A stretch of DNA of 64,000 nt from Bacteroidota bacterium (GCA_018267925.1 JAFDXO010000195.1:124001-188000), one strand, 5' to 3'. Counted from the stretch's first letter, positions 26,889 to 36,800 are shown. The notes: a model not told the origin generated them from the letters alone. Numbers and translations: made by a program.

Positions 26889-28868
26889 TTAATATTGCAT
26901 TAGCTTATCTACGGCATCTTGAAGCCATTTTTTTGCAAGAAAGTTTTGTTCCAGTTCTATGGCAAAGGGAACAGGAGTATCTAAACTCGCACATCTTACA
27001 ATAGGTGCATCCAAATATTCGAAACAATGCTCCGCTATCCATGCAGATAATTCGCCACCTATACCTCCGGTTAGCGTGTCTTCGTGTAGAAGTAAAACTT
27101 TTCCGGTTCGCATCACAGAAGCGCGAATGGCTTCATAATCGAGGGGTAAGAGTGTGCGCAAATCCAAAATGTCGAATGAAATATCAGGATGTTGGGCTGC
27201 ATAATTCATTGCCCAATGAACACCGCTGCCATAAGTAATGATGCTGATGTCTTCACCTTTTTGAACGATTCGCGCCTTACCAATTTCGACGGTATAATAT
27301 TCATCAGGCACCATTCCGCTTATGGAACGATACAAAGCTTTGTGTTCAAAGAAAATGATAGGATTAGGATCTTCAAAAGCGGCAATCAACAAGCCTTTTG
27401 CATCTTCGGGAGTTGACGGATATACGACTTTTAGTCCGGGAGTATGCACAAACCAAGCTTCATTGCTTTGTGAATGGAATGGTCCGGCACCTACTCCGCC
27501 GCCGGTGGGCATTCTCACTACCACATCGGCGTTTTGTCCCCAACGATAATGAATCTTGGCTAAGTTGTTGATAATTTGGTTGAATCCAACGGTAACAAAA
27601 TCAGCAAATTGCATTTCCATCATGCTTTTGAAGCCTTTGATAGAAAGCCCTAAAGCCGTGCCTACAATGGCACTCTCGCACAAGGGTGTATTGCGTACTC
27701 TTTCTTTGCCAAATTTCTGAACAAAACCTTCTGTTACCTTAAAAGCACCACCATATTCGGCGATGTCTTGACCCATAAGCACCAGATTGGGATGCCGTTC
27801 CATAGATTGCCGCATACCATCGCTGATTGCCTGAATAAACTTCTTTTCTGTAGCCTGTTCGGGTTGTTTAGGAGCAAAATGATGATGTGTTCCGGCATAT
27901 ACATCACTCAACTCTTCTTTAGTATCAGGGACAATGGGTTGTGCTGCAAAACCAACAGCAATTCCCTCTTCTATTTCTTTTTGAATGCTTTCTCGAATGT
28001 CTTTAATGATAAACTGCGACAACACGGCTTTATCTAATAAAAAACTTTCAAAATTTGCAACCGGATCCTTCCTTCCCCATTCTTCAAAAAGCTCTTTAGG
28101 TACATATTTAACGCCACTGGCTTCTTCGTGTCCGCGCATCCGAAAGGTCATGCACTCAATCAAAATGGGCTTCTGTTCTGTAAGGCAATATTTACGCGCA
28201 TCCAGTATTGTTTTGTAAACTTCTAAGATGTTGTTACCATCAATTGTGATTCCCTTCATCCCATATCCAGCAGCCCGATCTGCCAATTGGGCGCAAGCAA
28301 ATTGTTCGTTGACCGGAGTGCTCAATCCATAACCATTGTTTTCAATCAAGAAGATAACGGGCAATTTCCAAACGGCAGCTACGTTTAAGGCTTCATGAAA
28401 GTCTCCTTCGCTGGTTCCGCCATCGCCTGAAAAAGCAAGTGACACTTTATTTTCTTGACGTAGCTTATGAGCCAAGGCAATACCATCGGCAATGGCAAGC
28501 TGTGGGCCTAAATGGGAAATCATGCCACATATATGGTATTCATTTGCACCAAAATGAAAAGAACGTTCTCTGCCTTTAGAAAACCCTTCTTTTCGACCTT
28601 GCCATTGAAGAAATAATTTATCGAAGGGCATTTTACGAGCGGTGAATACGCCCAAGTTTCGATGAAGAGGCATAATATATTCATCGGCATCCAAAGCCAA
28701 AGTAGCACCTACGGATATTGCCTCTTGACCAATGCCACTAAACCATTTGCTAATTTTTCCCTGACGAAGCAGGATCAACATTTTCTCTTCAATCAGGCGG
28801 GGACGAACCAGCTCAGTATAAAGTTTAATAAGTCGCTCATTGGCAATGCCACTCCTATCAAATTGCAT
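26889..28868 (-). CDS. 2-oxoacid dehydrogenase E1 alpha/beta fusion (branched-chain type)
   Basis: A 659-residue thiamine-diphosphate enzyme joining E1 alpha (about 1-330) and E1 beta (about 340-659) in one chain, as is common in Bacteroidota. It decarboxylates a 2-oxoacid, most likely a branched-chain 2-oxoacid, and passes the acyl group to E2 lipoyl domains. The alpha part has GIGQEAISVG and the TPP motif GDGGTSEGDFHEALNVAA ending in IENN; the beta part has LMGQDIAEYGGAFKVTEGF and the C-terminal LLLHEDTLTGGIGGELSAWI. The ATG at 28868 is chosen, with a TAnnTTTG element at 28887-28894 in front; the longer frame to 28967 would have an untypical hydrophobic leader. E2 and E3 genes are not in the window. 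Confidence 0.9.
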   Translation of the reverse strand: MQFDRSGIANERLIKLYTELVRPRLIEEKMLILLRQGKISKWFSGIGQEAISVGATLALDADEYIMPLHRNLGVFTARKMPFDKLFLQWQGRKEGFSKGRERSFHFGANEYHICGMISHLGPQLAIADGIALAHKLRQENKVSLAFSGDGGTSEGDFHEALNVAAVWKLPVIFLIENNGYGLSTPVNEQFACAQLADRAAGYGMKGITIDGNNILEVYKTILDARKYCLTEQKPILIECMTFRMRGHEEASGVKYVPKELFEEWGRKDPVANFESFLLDKAVLSQFIIKDIRESIQKEIEEGIAVGFAAQPIVPDTKEELSDVYAGTHHHFAPKQPEQATEKKFIQAISDGMRQSMERHPNLVLMGQDIAEYGGAFKVTEGFVQKFGKERVRNTPLCESAIVGTALGLSIKGFKSMMEMQFADFVTVGFNQIINNLAKIHYRWGQNADVVVRMPTGGGVGAGPFHSQSNEAWFVHTPGLKVVYPSTPEDAKGLLIAAFEDPNPIIFFEHKALYRSISGMVPDEYYTVEIGKARIVQKGEDISIITYGSGVHWAMNYAAQHPDISFDILDLRTLLPLDYEAIRASVMRTGKVLLLHEDTLTGGIGGELSAWIAEHCFEYLDAPIVRCASLDTPVPFAIELEQNFLAKKWLQDAVDKLMQY

Positions 28869-28886
28869 ACAGAAAAAATTGAGCGG

Positions 28887-28894
28887 CAAAAATA
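28887..28894 (-). promoter_or_regulatory. -7 promoter element of the E1 fusion gene
   Basis: On the minus strand TATTTTTG, an exact TAnnTTTG match 18 bp upstream of the ATG at 28868. It sets the start codon. Confidence 0.55.
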
Positions 28895-29048
28895 GAAGAA
28901 TATTTATAGGTACTATCACTTTAGTTCTTGATGTTTCAGTAAGCCTATTTGGATCAGATGAAATCAATCAGTGCAACGGATGAGAAGGCTCATGTTTTAT
29001 ACTAATAAATGGTGCGTACTTTGAAAAGTACCTAAAAGGATAACCGAT

Positions 29049-29465
29049 ATGAAAAAGAGAGAACCAATTAGTCACATTATGACCGGCAACCCACACACGA
29101 TTCGCGAGAGTGATTCCTTAGCCGAAGCGGTAAACATAATTCGAAAGCATAAGATTCGTCATTTACCGGTTGTTAGTGGAAATGAAATTAGGGGTATTAT
29201 TAGTAGTTCTGATATTAATAGGCTAACATTCGGAAGGTTGTTTGACAACCAAGAGGGTGCAGATGAAGCTATATTACAAATGCTGACGGTGCCACAGGTG
29301 ATGACAAAAAACGTGAAGCATGTATCACCGGACGATACAATCAAAGATGTAGCTGAAATATTTGCTGAAGAAGATTTTCATTCACTACCGGTAGTCGAAA
29401 ATGGAAAACTGATGGGTATTGTTACCACAACAGATGTAATTAAGTATTTGGTGAATCAATATTGA
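29049..29465 (+). CDS. CBS domain-pair protein
   Basis: A 138-residue stand-alone protein of two CBS domains (about 10-60 and 80-135). Each has the HIMT/VMTKNVK start, a short helix and the HLPVV/SLPVV strand (KIRHLPVVSGNEIRGIISSSDI; DFHSLPVVENGKLMGIVTTTDV). CBS pairs bind adenosine nucleotides such as AMP, ATP or SAM and usually regulate a partner protein. No fused catalytic domain and no obvious partner in the neighbourhood; the E1 gene is divergent. Ends at a terminator. Confidence 0.9.
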   Translation: MKKREPISHIMTGNPHTIRESDSLAEAVNIIRKHKIRHLPVVSGNEIRGIISSSDINRLTFGRLFDNQEGADEAILQMLTVPQVMTKNVKHVSPDDTIKDVAEIFAEEDFHSLPVVENGKLMGIVTTTDVIKYLVNQY

Positions 29466-29493
29466 TTTACTGTATAGTGGTTATTGTGTTTTT

Positions 29494-29525
29494 AAAAGCC
29501 GCCCTTATTGTTAGGGTGGCTTTTT
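29494..29525 (+). terminator. Rho-independent terminator after the CBS gene
   Basis: Stem AAAAGCCGCCCT / AGGGTGGCTTTT (one G-T pair), loop TATTGTT, followed by Ts. It begins 28 bp after the CBS stop. Confidence 0.75.
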
Positions 29526-29655
29526 AATCTAAATTGAAAAGACCTGATTTGCATTCATTTAAACACAATATTATAGTAGAATAGTACAGCTTTCAAAAGT
29601 TGTTTTTCATTTTAACAAAAGCATCGGGAAGAGGAACTTAACTTTATTGCCCTTC

Positions 29656-30375
29656 ATGGCAATGCGTGTTCAATTCGTTGTATTCTTTTTATTGCTTGGT
29701 CTTGTAGCCAAAGCAGCAAACATTTCTGGTAATATTGCAGATGCGCATACCCTACAACTATTAGCTAACGTAAGTATTGTAAACATCCATACCAATGCTG
29801 CAACACTAAGTGATCTAAATGGTAATTTTTCAATCGTAGCTGAAAGTGGCCAACTGTTAGAGTTTCGTCGAATGGGCTACAAAACTTTGCGAATCCGCAT
29901 TCCGGAGGGATCCTTACCGCCCTTTTTTCGTGTGTTGATGCAAGACGGGCCAATGGAATTACCGGAATATCAACTACAAGCCAAAGGGCATGATTGGAAA
30001 AGAGATAGCTTACAATATCATGAGCTATATAAGACAGAACTGGATTTTCCAAAATTGGAAGGATTGGATGTCATTCGACATCCCTTTAGTGCCATGAGCA
30101 AAGCCAATCGTCAAATTTGGGCTTTCCAAAAAGAGTACAACTATTGGGAACAACAAAAATACGTGGACTATACGTTCAGCGATCGGGTAGTTAGTAACCT
30201 GACCGGATTGCAAGGAGACAGTTTGCAACGCTATTTGAAAATATATCGCCCAAGCTACGAACAACTACGGAGCATGAATGAATACACACTATATTCCTAT
30301 ATCAAAGAAAGTGTAACATTCTATCGAACCGGCCGTCGTATCTATCGCCCAATCATTCGGCGATCTGCCAATTAG
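29656..30375 (+). CDS. Secreted CarboxypepD_reg-like protein, paralogue of the 41508 gene
   Basis: A 239-residue exported protein: signal peptide to about residue 18 (LLLGLVAKA), then a carboxypeptidase-regulatory-like beta-sandwich (NISGNIADAHTLQLLANVSI, TLSDLNGNFSIVAE, GYKTLRIRIPEG) of ~85 residues. It is followed by a helical C-terminal region with FQKEYNYWEQQKYV, FSDRVVSNLTGLQGDSL and YTLYSYIKESV. The second half has no named domain but is shared with the 41508 protein. The frame is open from a TTG at 29647; ATG at 29656 (or 29662) is better. Role unknown; CarboxypepD_reg domains often occur on proteins of the Bacteroidota envelope. It stands alone between a terminator and a 445-bp gap. 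Confidence 0.72.
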   Translation: MAMRVQFVVFFLLLGLVAKAANISGNIADAHTLQLLANVSIVNIHTNAATLSDLNGNFSIVAESGQLLEFRRMGYKTLRIRIPEGSLPPFFRVLMQDGPMELPEYQLQAKGHDWKRDSLQYHELYKTELDFPKLEGLDVIRHPFSAMSKANRQIWAFQKEYNYWEQQKYVDYTFSDRVVSNLTGLQGDSLQRYLKIYRPSYEQLRSMNEYTLYSYIKESVTFYRTGRRIYRPIIRRSAN

Positions 30376-30820
30376 CCCCTTCGTTGTCAATCTTTAGTTT
30401 TGTGAATGATCAGATCTGAAATTTAAACACATGATAAAATAAAAATCATTCTCTAAATTTAAGCTAAAATGCAACTCTATGTAAAAATAGCAATTTGATT
30501 GGCGAGATAAATACATTTATTCTTAATGAAATGAGTCAATAAAAGCTAAACCTAAGTTTTGGCATTGCAATTTTTGTAGTTTATGCAAACGAATTGTGTA
30601 AAAATGAAGTTGCCTTCCTAAATTTCAATAAGAAATCTACTGATTGAGATTTTAGCAGGCTTTACGAAGCGGAATCACCATGTGATTAATGAAGAAATAC
30701 GGATAGCAAACTCCCCAATAATGTCCTTGAGTCAGCAAGTATAAAAGTAGATATAGCAATCAGCAGCGCAAATCAACGTATTTAACCTTACTTTGCCGAA
30801 ACAAAAAAAGACAAGGCTTT
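30376..30820 (+). other. Intergenic region upstream of kmo
   Basis: This 445-bp stretch is AT-rich and holds no open frame with coding character on either strand. Near its end TTACTTTG (30789-30796) is one base off TAnnTTTG and is a weak promoter candidate for kmo. No tRNA-like fold or repeat was seen. Confidence 0.4.
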
Positions 30821-32173
30821 ATGGCTCGTTCCATTACCATATTAGGAGCAGGTCTGGTAGGATCGCTCATGTCAGTCATTTTATCTAAGAAGGGATACCG
30901 CGTTACTATGTATGAACGCCGCCCTGATATGCGCAGTGCTACCATTTCCGCAGGGCGATCTATCAACTTGGCTATGAGTGCAAGAGGTTGGAAAGCACTC
31001 GATTTGGCGGGGTTAAGACCCGAGATGGAAGCCTTGGCTATACCCATGTATGGGCGTTATTTACACCAACCGGATGGCACTTCAGCTTTCCAGCCTTATG
31101 GAAAAAACAATGAAGCCATCTTTTCGGTCAGTCGCGGAGAGCTGAATAAAAAGTTGATGACGCTTGCCGAAAAGGAGGGTGTGAAAATTCATTTCGAGCA
31201 TAGGTGCACCCATGTTCAAGTTGTCAAAAATGAGGTACATTTTGAATTGCCGAATGGTGAAAAGAAGGAACTCAATGCGGATTTACTATTGGGGGCAGAT
31301 GGTGCATTTTCTGCTCTACGTTCTTCTTATGCTATGATGGAAAGAGTGGATGCCGATCAACAGTATCTGGCACATGGATATAAAGAACTATCTATTCCAC
31401 CAAATGCTGATGGGTCAATGCGCATGGAGCGAAATGCGCTTCATATTTGGCCTCGAAAAAATTTCATGCTGATTGCATTACCCAATACGGACGGCACTTT
31501 TACCTGCACCTTGTTCTTACCTTTTGAAGGAGAAACATCATTTGCTCAACTTACAACAAAGGCAGCAGTAACTACTTTTTTTGAAACTCATTTCCCCGAT
31601 GCCATAAGCCTGATGCCCACTTTGTTAGAAGACTTTTTTCAGAACCCCACCTCATCACTCATTACAACTCACATAAAACCATGGCATTTTCAAGACAAGA
31701 GTGCCCTTTTAGGCGATGCTGCACATGCTATTGTTCCTTTTTACGGACAAGGAATGAATGCAGGTTTTGAAGATTGTACCGTGCTCTCTTCTTTAATGGA
31801 AAAACATGGTGATGATTGGACAACCATCTTAAACGAGTATGATCAAAAACGCAAACCCAATGGAGATGCGGTTGCGTCCTTAGCATTACTTAACTTTGTG
31901 GAGATGCGCGATAAGGTGGCAGACCCCTCGTTCTTAGAAAGAAAGAAAATAGAAAAAGAATTAGGGAAAAAATATCCTGATCAGTTTATCTCAGTCTATG
32001 AAATGGTATCGTTTAGCCACATACCCTACCGCACAGCCTTAGGTTGTATTCGTGCACAAGATGAGCTTTTAGAAAAAATTATGAAGGAAGAAAGTACGGA
32101 TGAGAAAATAGCCCAATGGGTCAATCAATATCACTCGACTGTGCAGCAATTGGATTTTGAAGATGGTAACTAA
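30821..32173 (+). CDS. kmo: Kynurenine 3-monooxygenase
   Basis: A 450-residue FAD-dependent aromatic hydroxylase that converts L-kynurenine to 3-hydroxykynurenine with NADPH and O2. Motifs: the dinucleotide-binding GAGLVGSLMSVILSKKG at ~8-24, the KMO-type ERRPDMRSATISAGRSINLA with the substrate-binding Arg and Ser, LLGADGAFSALR, and the second FAD motif LLGDAAHAIVPFYGQGMNAGFEDC. Length matches bacterial KMO. Tryptophan dioxygenase, kynureninase and 3-hydroxyanthranilate dioxygenase genes are not in the window. The recJ ATG lies inside its last four codons (11-bp overlap), so the two are coupled. Confidence 0.9.
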   Translation: MARSITILGAGLVGSLMSVILSKKGYRVTMYERRPDMRSATISAGRSINLAMSARGWKALDLAGLRPEMEALAIPMYGRYLHQPDGTSAFQPYGKNNEAIFSVSRGELNKKLMTLAEKEGVKIHFEHRCTHVQVVKNEVHFELPNGEKKELNADLLLGADGAFSALRSSYAMMERVDADQQYLAHGYKELSIPPNADGSMRMERNALHIWPRKNFMLIALPNTDGTFTCTLFLPFEGETSFAQLTTKAAVTTFFETHFPDAISLMPTLLEDFFQNPTSSLITTHIKPWHFQDKSALLGDAAHAIVPFYGQGMNAGFEDCTVLSSLMEKHGDDWTTILNEYDQKRKPNGDAVASLALLNFVEMRDKVADPSFLERKKIEKELGKKYPDQFISVYEMVSFSHIPYRTALGCIRAQDELLEKIMKEESTDEKIAQWVNQYHSTVQQLDFEDGN

Positions 32174-33869
32174 ACGATGGACATTAAAGCCGGCAAATGA
32201 AAAACATGTGCAGCAATTATACGAAGATCTTCACATACATCCCGCTTTATGCAGGCTGCTTGCCGTTCGTGGTGTAACAGATTATGATACGGCAAAGCTA
32301 TTTTTTCGACCACAAATAAGTGAGTTGCATGATCCCTTTTTAATGAAAGGAATGAAGCAAGCGGTGGAGCGAATTTCAGATGCTATCGAATGGCATGAAC
32401 GAATCATGGTTTATGGGGACTATGATGTGGACGGCACTACTTCCGTAGCCGTCATGTATAGTTTTCTTCGTGCGCATTATGATGGGGAAATTGCATTTTA
32501 TGTTCCTCACCGATACAAAGAAGGGTATGGAATTTCCAAACAAGGGATTGACCATGCACATGCCAATGGTTTTACATTGATGATAGCCTTAGACTGTGGT
32601 ATTAAATCTGTTGAACTAATTAATTATGCACAATCTTTAGGAATTGATGTCATTGTTTGTGACCATCACATGCCCGACAGTATTTTACCGCCCGCCTATG
32701 CCATTCTCAACCCCAAACAAACAGATTGTCCTTATCCTTATAAGGAATTAAGTGGTTGCGGAATAGGGTATAAACTAATTTGTGCCTTAGCCAAACATTG
32801 GAAATTAGAAGAAAATGCAACCACACAATATTTAGATCTTGTAGCAACCAGTATTGCAGCAGATATCGTACCTATTGATGGAGAAAATAGAATTCTTGCC
32901 TTTTATGGAATAAAAAAAGTGAATGAAAACCCCTGCCATTCAATTAAAGTTCTCAAAGAATTGGCCGGCATCAATCGAAATATGTGCATTTCTGATGTCG
33001 TGTTTGTAATAGGCCCAAGAGTGAATGCAGCCGGCAGAATGGATGATGCCCGAAAAGCAGTGGAACTTTTTATTGAAACAGATGATTCGCGATTACAAGA
33101 ACTTGCCGTACAACTCCAATCGGATAATATTGAAAGAAAGGAAGTAGATAAAAACATAACAGAAGAAGCACTCACCCTTATTCAGCAAGATGAAATTATG
33201 GTGAGAAGAAAATCTACTGTTCTATATAAAGAAACTTGGCACAAAGGAGTGGTAGGCATAGTAGCTTCTCGTTTGATTGATCATTACTATCGCCCCACCA
33301 TCATCTTGACCAAAGCAAATGATAAAGTATCGGGTTCTGCACGCTCTGTATCAGGCTTCAATATTTATGAAGCTTTGCATGAATGTAGGGACTTGCTCGA
33401 GAACTACGGCGGTCATTTTTATGCGGCAGGCATGACTCTTCATCCGGCACGTGTCAAAGAATTTTCAGACAGGTTTGAAGAAGTCGTTTCCCAAAGTATT
33501 CCACCTGAATTGTTGATCCCGGAAATTGTGATAGATGCTGAAATTAAAATTGCAGACATTAAACCCTCTTTCTTTAATATAATTCAACAATTTGAACCCT
33601 TTGGACCAACCAACCTGCGACCCGTATTTTTAAGCAAAAATGTGTATGATTATAAAGGCTTTTCTAAAGTAGTAAAAGATCAACACTTGAAATTTGTAGT
33701 ACACCAACATGGTGGCCAAGCTATTGATGGCATTGGATTTTGGTTAGCCGACAAGGCAGATATGGTGTGCATGGGAAAACCTTTTGATATGGTTTACACG
33801 ATCGAGGATTGTGAATATAATGGTGTTCACAAACTTCAGATAAAAGTCTTAGATGTAAGACATAGTTAA
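32163..33869 (+). CDS. recJ: Single-stranded-DNA-specific exonuclease RecJ
   Basis: A 568-residue DHH-family 5'-3' exonuclease for single-stranded DNA, used in recombination repair and mismatch repair. Metal-binding motifs: the YGDYDVDGTTS motif at ~83-93, DCGIKS near 145, and CDHHMPDS (the DHH motif) at ~165. The DHHA1 domain has SGSARSVSGFNIYEALHECRDLLENYGGH followed by AAGMTL near 417, and a C-terminal OB-fold region follows. The ATG at 32163 is preferred over the TTG at 32157. It overlaps kmo by 11 bp and is followed by recR 68 bp later, giving a small repair-gene pair. Confidence 0.94.
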   Translation: MVTKRWTLKPANEKHVQQLYEDLHIHPALCRLLAVRGVTDYDTAKLFFRPQISELHDPFLMKGMKQAVERISDAIEWHERIMVYGDYDVDGTTSVAVMYSFLRAHYDGEIAFYVPHRYKEGYGISKQGIDHAHANGFTLMIALDCGIKSVELINYAQSLGIDVIVCDHHMPDSILPPAYAILNPKQTDCPYPYKELSGCGIGYKLICALAKHWKLEENATTQYLDLVATSIAADIVPIDGENRILAFYGIKKVNENPCHSIKVLKELAGINRNMCISDVVFVIGPRVNAAGRMDDARKAVELFIETDDSRLQELAVQLQSDNIERKEVDKNITEEALTLIQQDEIMVRRKSTVLYKETWHKGVVGIVASRLIDHYYRPTIILTKANDKVSGSARSVSGFNIYEALHECRDLLENYGGHFYAAGMTLHPARVKEFSDRFEEVVSQSIPPELLIPEIVIDAEIKIADIKPSFFNIIQQFEPFGPTNLRPVFLSKNVYDYKGFSKVVKDQHLKFVVHQHGGQAIDGIGFWLADKADMVCMGKPFDMVYTIEDCEYNGVHKLQIKVLDVRHS

Positions 33870-33937
33870 TCAATAGCCCCCAATAGTTGCCACCCAATTA
33901 AAATCACTTTTCATACAGAACTACAACAATTGAAGGC

Positions 33938-34570
33938 ATGATTTTTTCATCGAAATTGATTGAAGAGGCCGTACAGCAATTTTCTAAGCTGCCGGGAATT
34001 GGAAAGAAAACAGCCTTGCGTATGGTACTTCACTTAATGAAACAAAGCACGCAAGAGGCTGATAAATTTACTTCTGCTATCAGCAGAATGTGCCATGAAA
34101 TACAATATTGCAGCATTTGCCATAACGTATCTGACGGAACAATATGCACCATTTGTGCTAATCCGGGACGCAACCGAAGTCAAATCTGCGTAGTAGAAAA
34201 TATTAGAGATATAATAGCCATTGAAAGCACACAACAATACAACGGACTGTATCATGTTTTAGGTGGCATTCTTTCGCCTTTAGATGGTATTGGTCCAGAA
34301 CAACTTTCTATTGATTCCCTTGTAGTGCGAGCTGATAATCCTCAAACAGATGAATTAATCATGGCATTAAGCCCCACCATCGAAGGAGATACAACCGTTT
34401 ATTACATTGCTCGCCAAGTACAAAACAGTAAAGCCAAACTAACGACTATTGCTCGAGGCATTTCCTTTGGCGGTGAATTAGAATATGCAGACGAAATGAC
34501 ACTCGCCCGATCTATTGCACGACGGCTACCGGTTGATAATTATGTAAATCTTCCTGATAAAAAAGCATAA
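33938..34570 (+). CDS. recR: Recombination protein RecR
   Basis: A 210-residue RecR, the zinc-finger/Toprim protein that with RecO loads RecA at gaps. It has the N-terminal helix-hairpin-helix (LPGIGKKTALRMVLHLM, ~16-32), the C4 zinc finger (CSICHNVSDGTICTICANPG, ~57-76) and the Toprim domain (ICVVENIRDIIAIEST and YHVLGGILSPLDGIGPEQL). The C-terminal RGISFGGELEYADEMTLARSI is typical. All key residues are intact. Probably co-transcribed with recJ. Confidence 0.95.
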   Translation: MIFSSKLIEEAVQQFSKLPGIGKKTALRMVLHLMKQSTQEADKFTSAISRMCHEIQYCSICHNVSDGTICTICANPGRNRSQICVVENIRDIIAIESTQQYNGLYHVLGGILSPLDGIGPEQLSIDSLVVRADNPQTDELIMALSPTIEGDTTVYYIARQVQNSKAKLTTIARGISFGGELEYADEMTLARSIARRLPVDNYVNLPDKKA

Positions 34571-34671
34571 GATAAGCTTAGAAACTAATTCATGAAAACC
34601 TTGAATTGAATGCCCATTTTTCAACGTATTTATTCAAAATCTGCCTTGTAAAAAACAAAAACAGGTAAAAC

Positions 34672-34720
34672 TCAGGCAATAAATTATGGATCAATCATAA
34701 CCCTATAATTGATTGCCTGA
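34672..34720. terminator. Long inverted repeat between recR and the first T9SS gene
   Basis: TCAGGCAAT at 34672-34680 pairs with ATTGCCTGA at 34712-34720, and the stem extends by AATTA/TAATT across one mismatch. The gap lies between convergent genes. Read on the minus strand it is followed by GTTTT, so it can serve the minus-strand gene; the T tract is short. Confidence 0.5.
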
Positions 34721-34728
34721 TCCCAACT

Positions 34729-36690
34729 TTATTCTTTCACAAATTTAAACACCCTGCCTGAAGTCCTTAATAAGTAAACCCCGGGGCTTAATGCTTCGAC
34801 ATTGATATATTCTTTATCGTTCTTTTCCCGAATTAATATTCTGCCGGCAAGGTCTGTAACCGTTCTTTCGCTATTACCATGAACCTTGATATACAACCTA
34901 TTCTTTACAGGATTGGGATAGATGGCATCCGTTGTCAATGGCTTCATGTCTTCCACACCTGTTAAGCTTACGGAAACGTTTTGACAGAAGGTGTTGCCAC
35001 CGCATCCGTTGACAACAGTTACACAAGCCGGATAGGTGCCGGAGGCGGCATAAGTATGTTGCGGATTGGCACCGGAAACAATAGGGCTACCATCGCCAAA
35101 ATCCCAACGGATGGATGCGTATGGCGTGCTACCACTGTAGTTGAACTGGCAAGTGTTGAGCGACCCGGGCGTAAAGGTGAACGCAGGCTGTGGCAGGTTG
35201 CAATTGCAGTTCGCATTCTTATATTTGGCGATAACGGAACTGTAATAATTATTACCTGCGGGAATAGAGGAGAAGGTATCTGCCCCAAAACTCATGAACC
35301 CGTTGAAGTATCCGCCTAAATATATATTTGCATTCTTGTCCATGGTAATGTTTCTAAAGTTTGCATTTACACCTATGGTATCTAAGGCTATTACTCCACC
35401 CGTAACGGCATCTACCCATAACATGTAGTTGCCGCCTGACCCCGGTGTCGGTGGCATCAAGGTTTTATGCCCCCAAACAAGCGTATCGGAATAACTACCG
35501 ACCATTGTCAGCATATTATTCGACAGACATGGATTGGATGCAAGAACATACCAGCCGCTTTTTGCATATTTTGACCATACCAAATTACCGGTAGTATCTA
35601 ATGCCATCAGATGAGTAGCCTGGCGGTAGCCTAAGGCATTCGTAGTCGTTGAGCCGCAGAAGACCGTGCCGGTATCGCTTGTCATGGACAGGTAGATCAT
35701 GCTGCCGTTGCTGCTAATGGTAGGGTCGGTCAGATTGCTGGTGCCGCCGGGGGATGCCTGTCGCACCCACAGCGCATAGCCCAGTGGGTTGAATGCCGCC
35801 AGCGTTGCAACAATGTCGGTGGCAGAAGCAGGTGCAACAAGAAGCGTATTTCCTATGGCTACTATACCGGATTGTTGGTCAAGGCCCACACTTGCATAAA
35901 ACCGGCCGGTAGCGGGATCTTGCTGAAAAGACGTGAGTGCCAAACCCGAATTGGTAGCAGCAGGAGCGCTGATGGCAAGCGGAATGGTTGCCTGCCAAGT
36001 GCCTGCCGCATTGTAGCGAACAGCATAGTATTTTCGGGTATTGATGTTGAACGCACCACCGTCATACACACCCACATCCAGCAACCCAAACCAATGGATG
36101 TTGCCGGTGGGTCCGACAGAAAAATTATATATTCTGCTTTTTTTCTGACAATCAACCATAGGTGTTCTAAGCCATTGCCATTGTCCTAAGCTGTTGTACT
36201 TCACTAAGTAGAGCATTTTGCAACCGGCTGTAAAGTTGATAGAGGTGTCTGCATCCCAATATACCCTTCCCGTATCGGTTGACTTAAGCGAGGATAAAGT
36301 ACCCATAATATAAACCCCCTCCAGCGTGTCTGTTGCCAGGCTCAAAACAAGATTGTTAATCTGGGTACTGGTGCTGCCTAATCTTCTCATCCATCGGAAA
36401 CCGCCGTCGCAGTCCCAACTTGCTAATACCCATCGAGCATTGGTGTCGGTTATGTTGTGTCCATCCACATTCGTGATGCCGTTATTGATGCCTATACCTA
36501 TGATGGCATAACTGTTTCCATGTTTATCTGTGGTCATGCTCTGAATACCTCCACCTATGTTGCCGTTGTTGAGTATCGTTGCATACGACCTTTTTGCCCA
36601 ATATGGCGTAACGGTCTGCGCCGGTAAGGCAAAGGTGTGCAGTAGTAGGAGGAATCCTATAGTGATGCGAAAAAAATATGGGTATTTCAT
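34729..36690 (-). CDS. T9SS-sorted PKD-domain secreted protein (copy A)
   Basis: A 653-residue exported protein. Signal peptide to about residue 25 (ALPAQ). The main part (about 30-505) has repeats like GNSYAIIGIG, GNIHWFGLLDVG and ANIYLGGYFNGFMSFGADTF, which resemble SBBP beta-propeller repeats. A PKD domain follows at ~510-580 with IRWDFGDGSP and GANPQHTYAASGTYPACVTV. The last ~75 residues are a type A T9SS C-terminal sorting domain (IYPNPVKNRLYIKV, SPGVYLLRTSGRVFKFVKE), so export across the outer membrane by T9SS is expected. Start: ATG at 36690 (MKYPYFF); the 21 upstream codons are conserved in both copies only as promoter DNA. Paralogue of the 37323 gene. Substrate or ligand unknown. Confidence 0.85.
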   Translation of the reverse strand: MKYPYFFRITIGFLLLLHTFALPAQTVTPYWAKRSYATILNNGNIGGGIQSMTTDKHGNSYAIIGIGINNGITNVDGHNITDTNARWVLASWDCDGGFRWMRRLGSTSTQINNLVLSLATDTLEGVYIMGTLSSLKSTDTGRVYWDADTSINFTAGCKMLYLVKYNSLGQWQWLRTPMVDCQKKSRIYNFSVGPTGNIHWFGLLDVGVYDGGAFNINTRKYYAVRYNAAGTWQATIPLAISAPAATNSGLALTSFQQDPATGRFYASVGLDQQSGIVAIGNTLLVAPASATDIVATLAAFNPLGYALWVRQASPGGTSNLTDPTISSNGSMIYLSMTSDTGTVFCGSTTTNALGYRQATHLMALDTTGNLVWSKYAKSGWYVLASNPCLSNNMLTMVGSYSDTLVWGHKTLMPPTPGSGGNYMLWVDAVTGGVIALDTIGVNANFRNITMDKNANIYLGGYFNGFMSFGADTFSSIPAGNNYYSSVIAKYKNANCNCNLPQPAFTFTPGSLNTCQFNYSGSTPYASIRWDFGDGSPIVSGANPQHTYAASGTYPACVTVVNGCGGNTFCQNVSVSLTGVEDMKPLTTDAIYPNPVKNRLYIKVHGNSERTVTDLAGRILIREKNDKEYINVEALSPGVYLLRTSGRVFKFVKE

Positions 36691-36800
36691 CTGAAAAAGT
36701 TTAGTTATTGTTATATAAATAGATGATAAGCCAAGAATACAAGCCCCAAGCAAACAGGCGCAATGACCCGTACTAAGATTGGTTGATTGGAAGGTTTTAG

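Noticed and set aside
26889..28868. E1 alpha/beta fusion as a novelty
   Set aside because: This fused architecture is a known form of branched-chain/2-oxoacid dehydrogenase E1 in Bacteroidota.
34981..35319. Plus-strand frame of 112 codons opposite the T9SS/PKD gene, with a counterpart in the other copy at 37575
   Set aside because: Its presence in both copies is explained by the duplication itself; it lies antisense to the strongly conserved PKD domain, and the counterpart is shorter.
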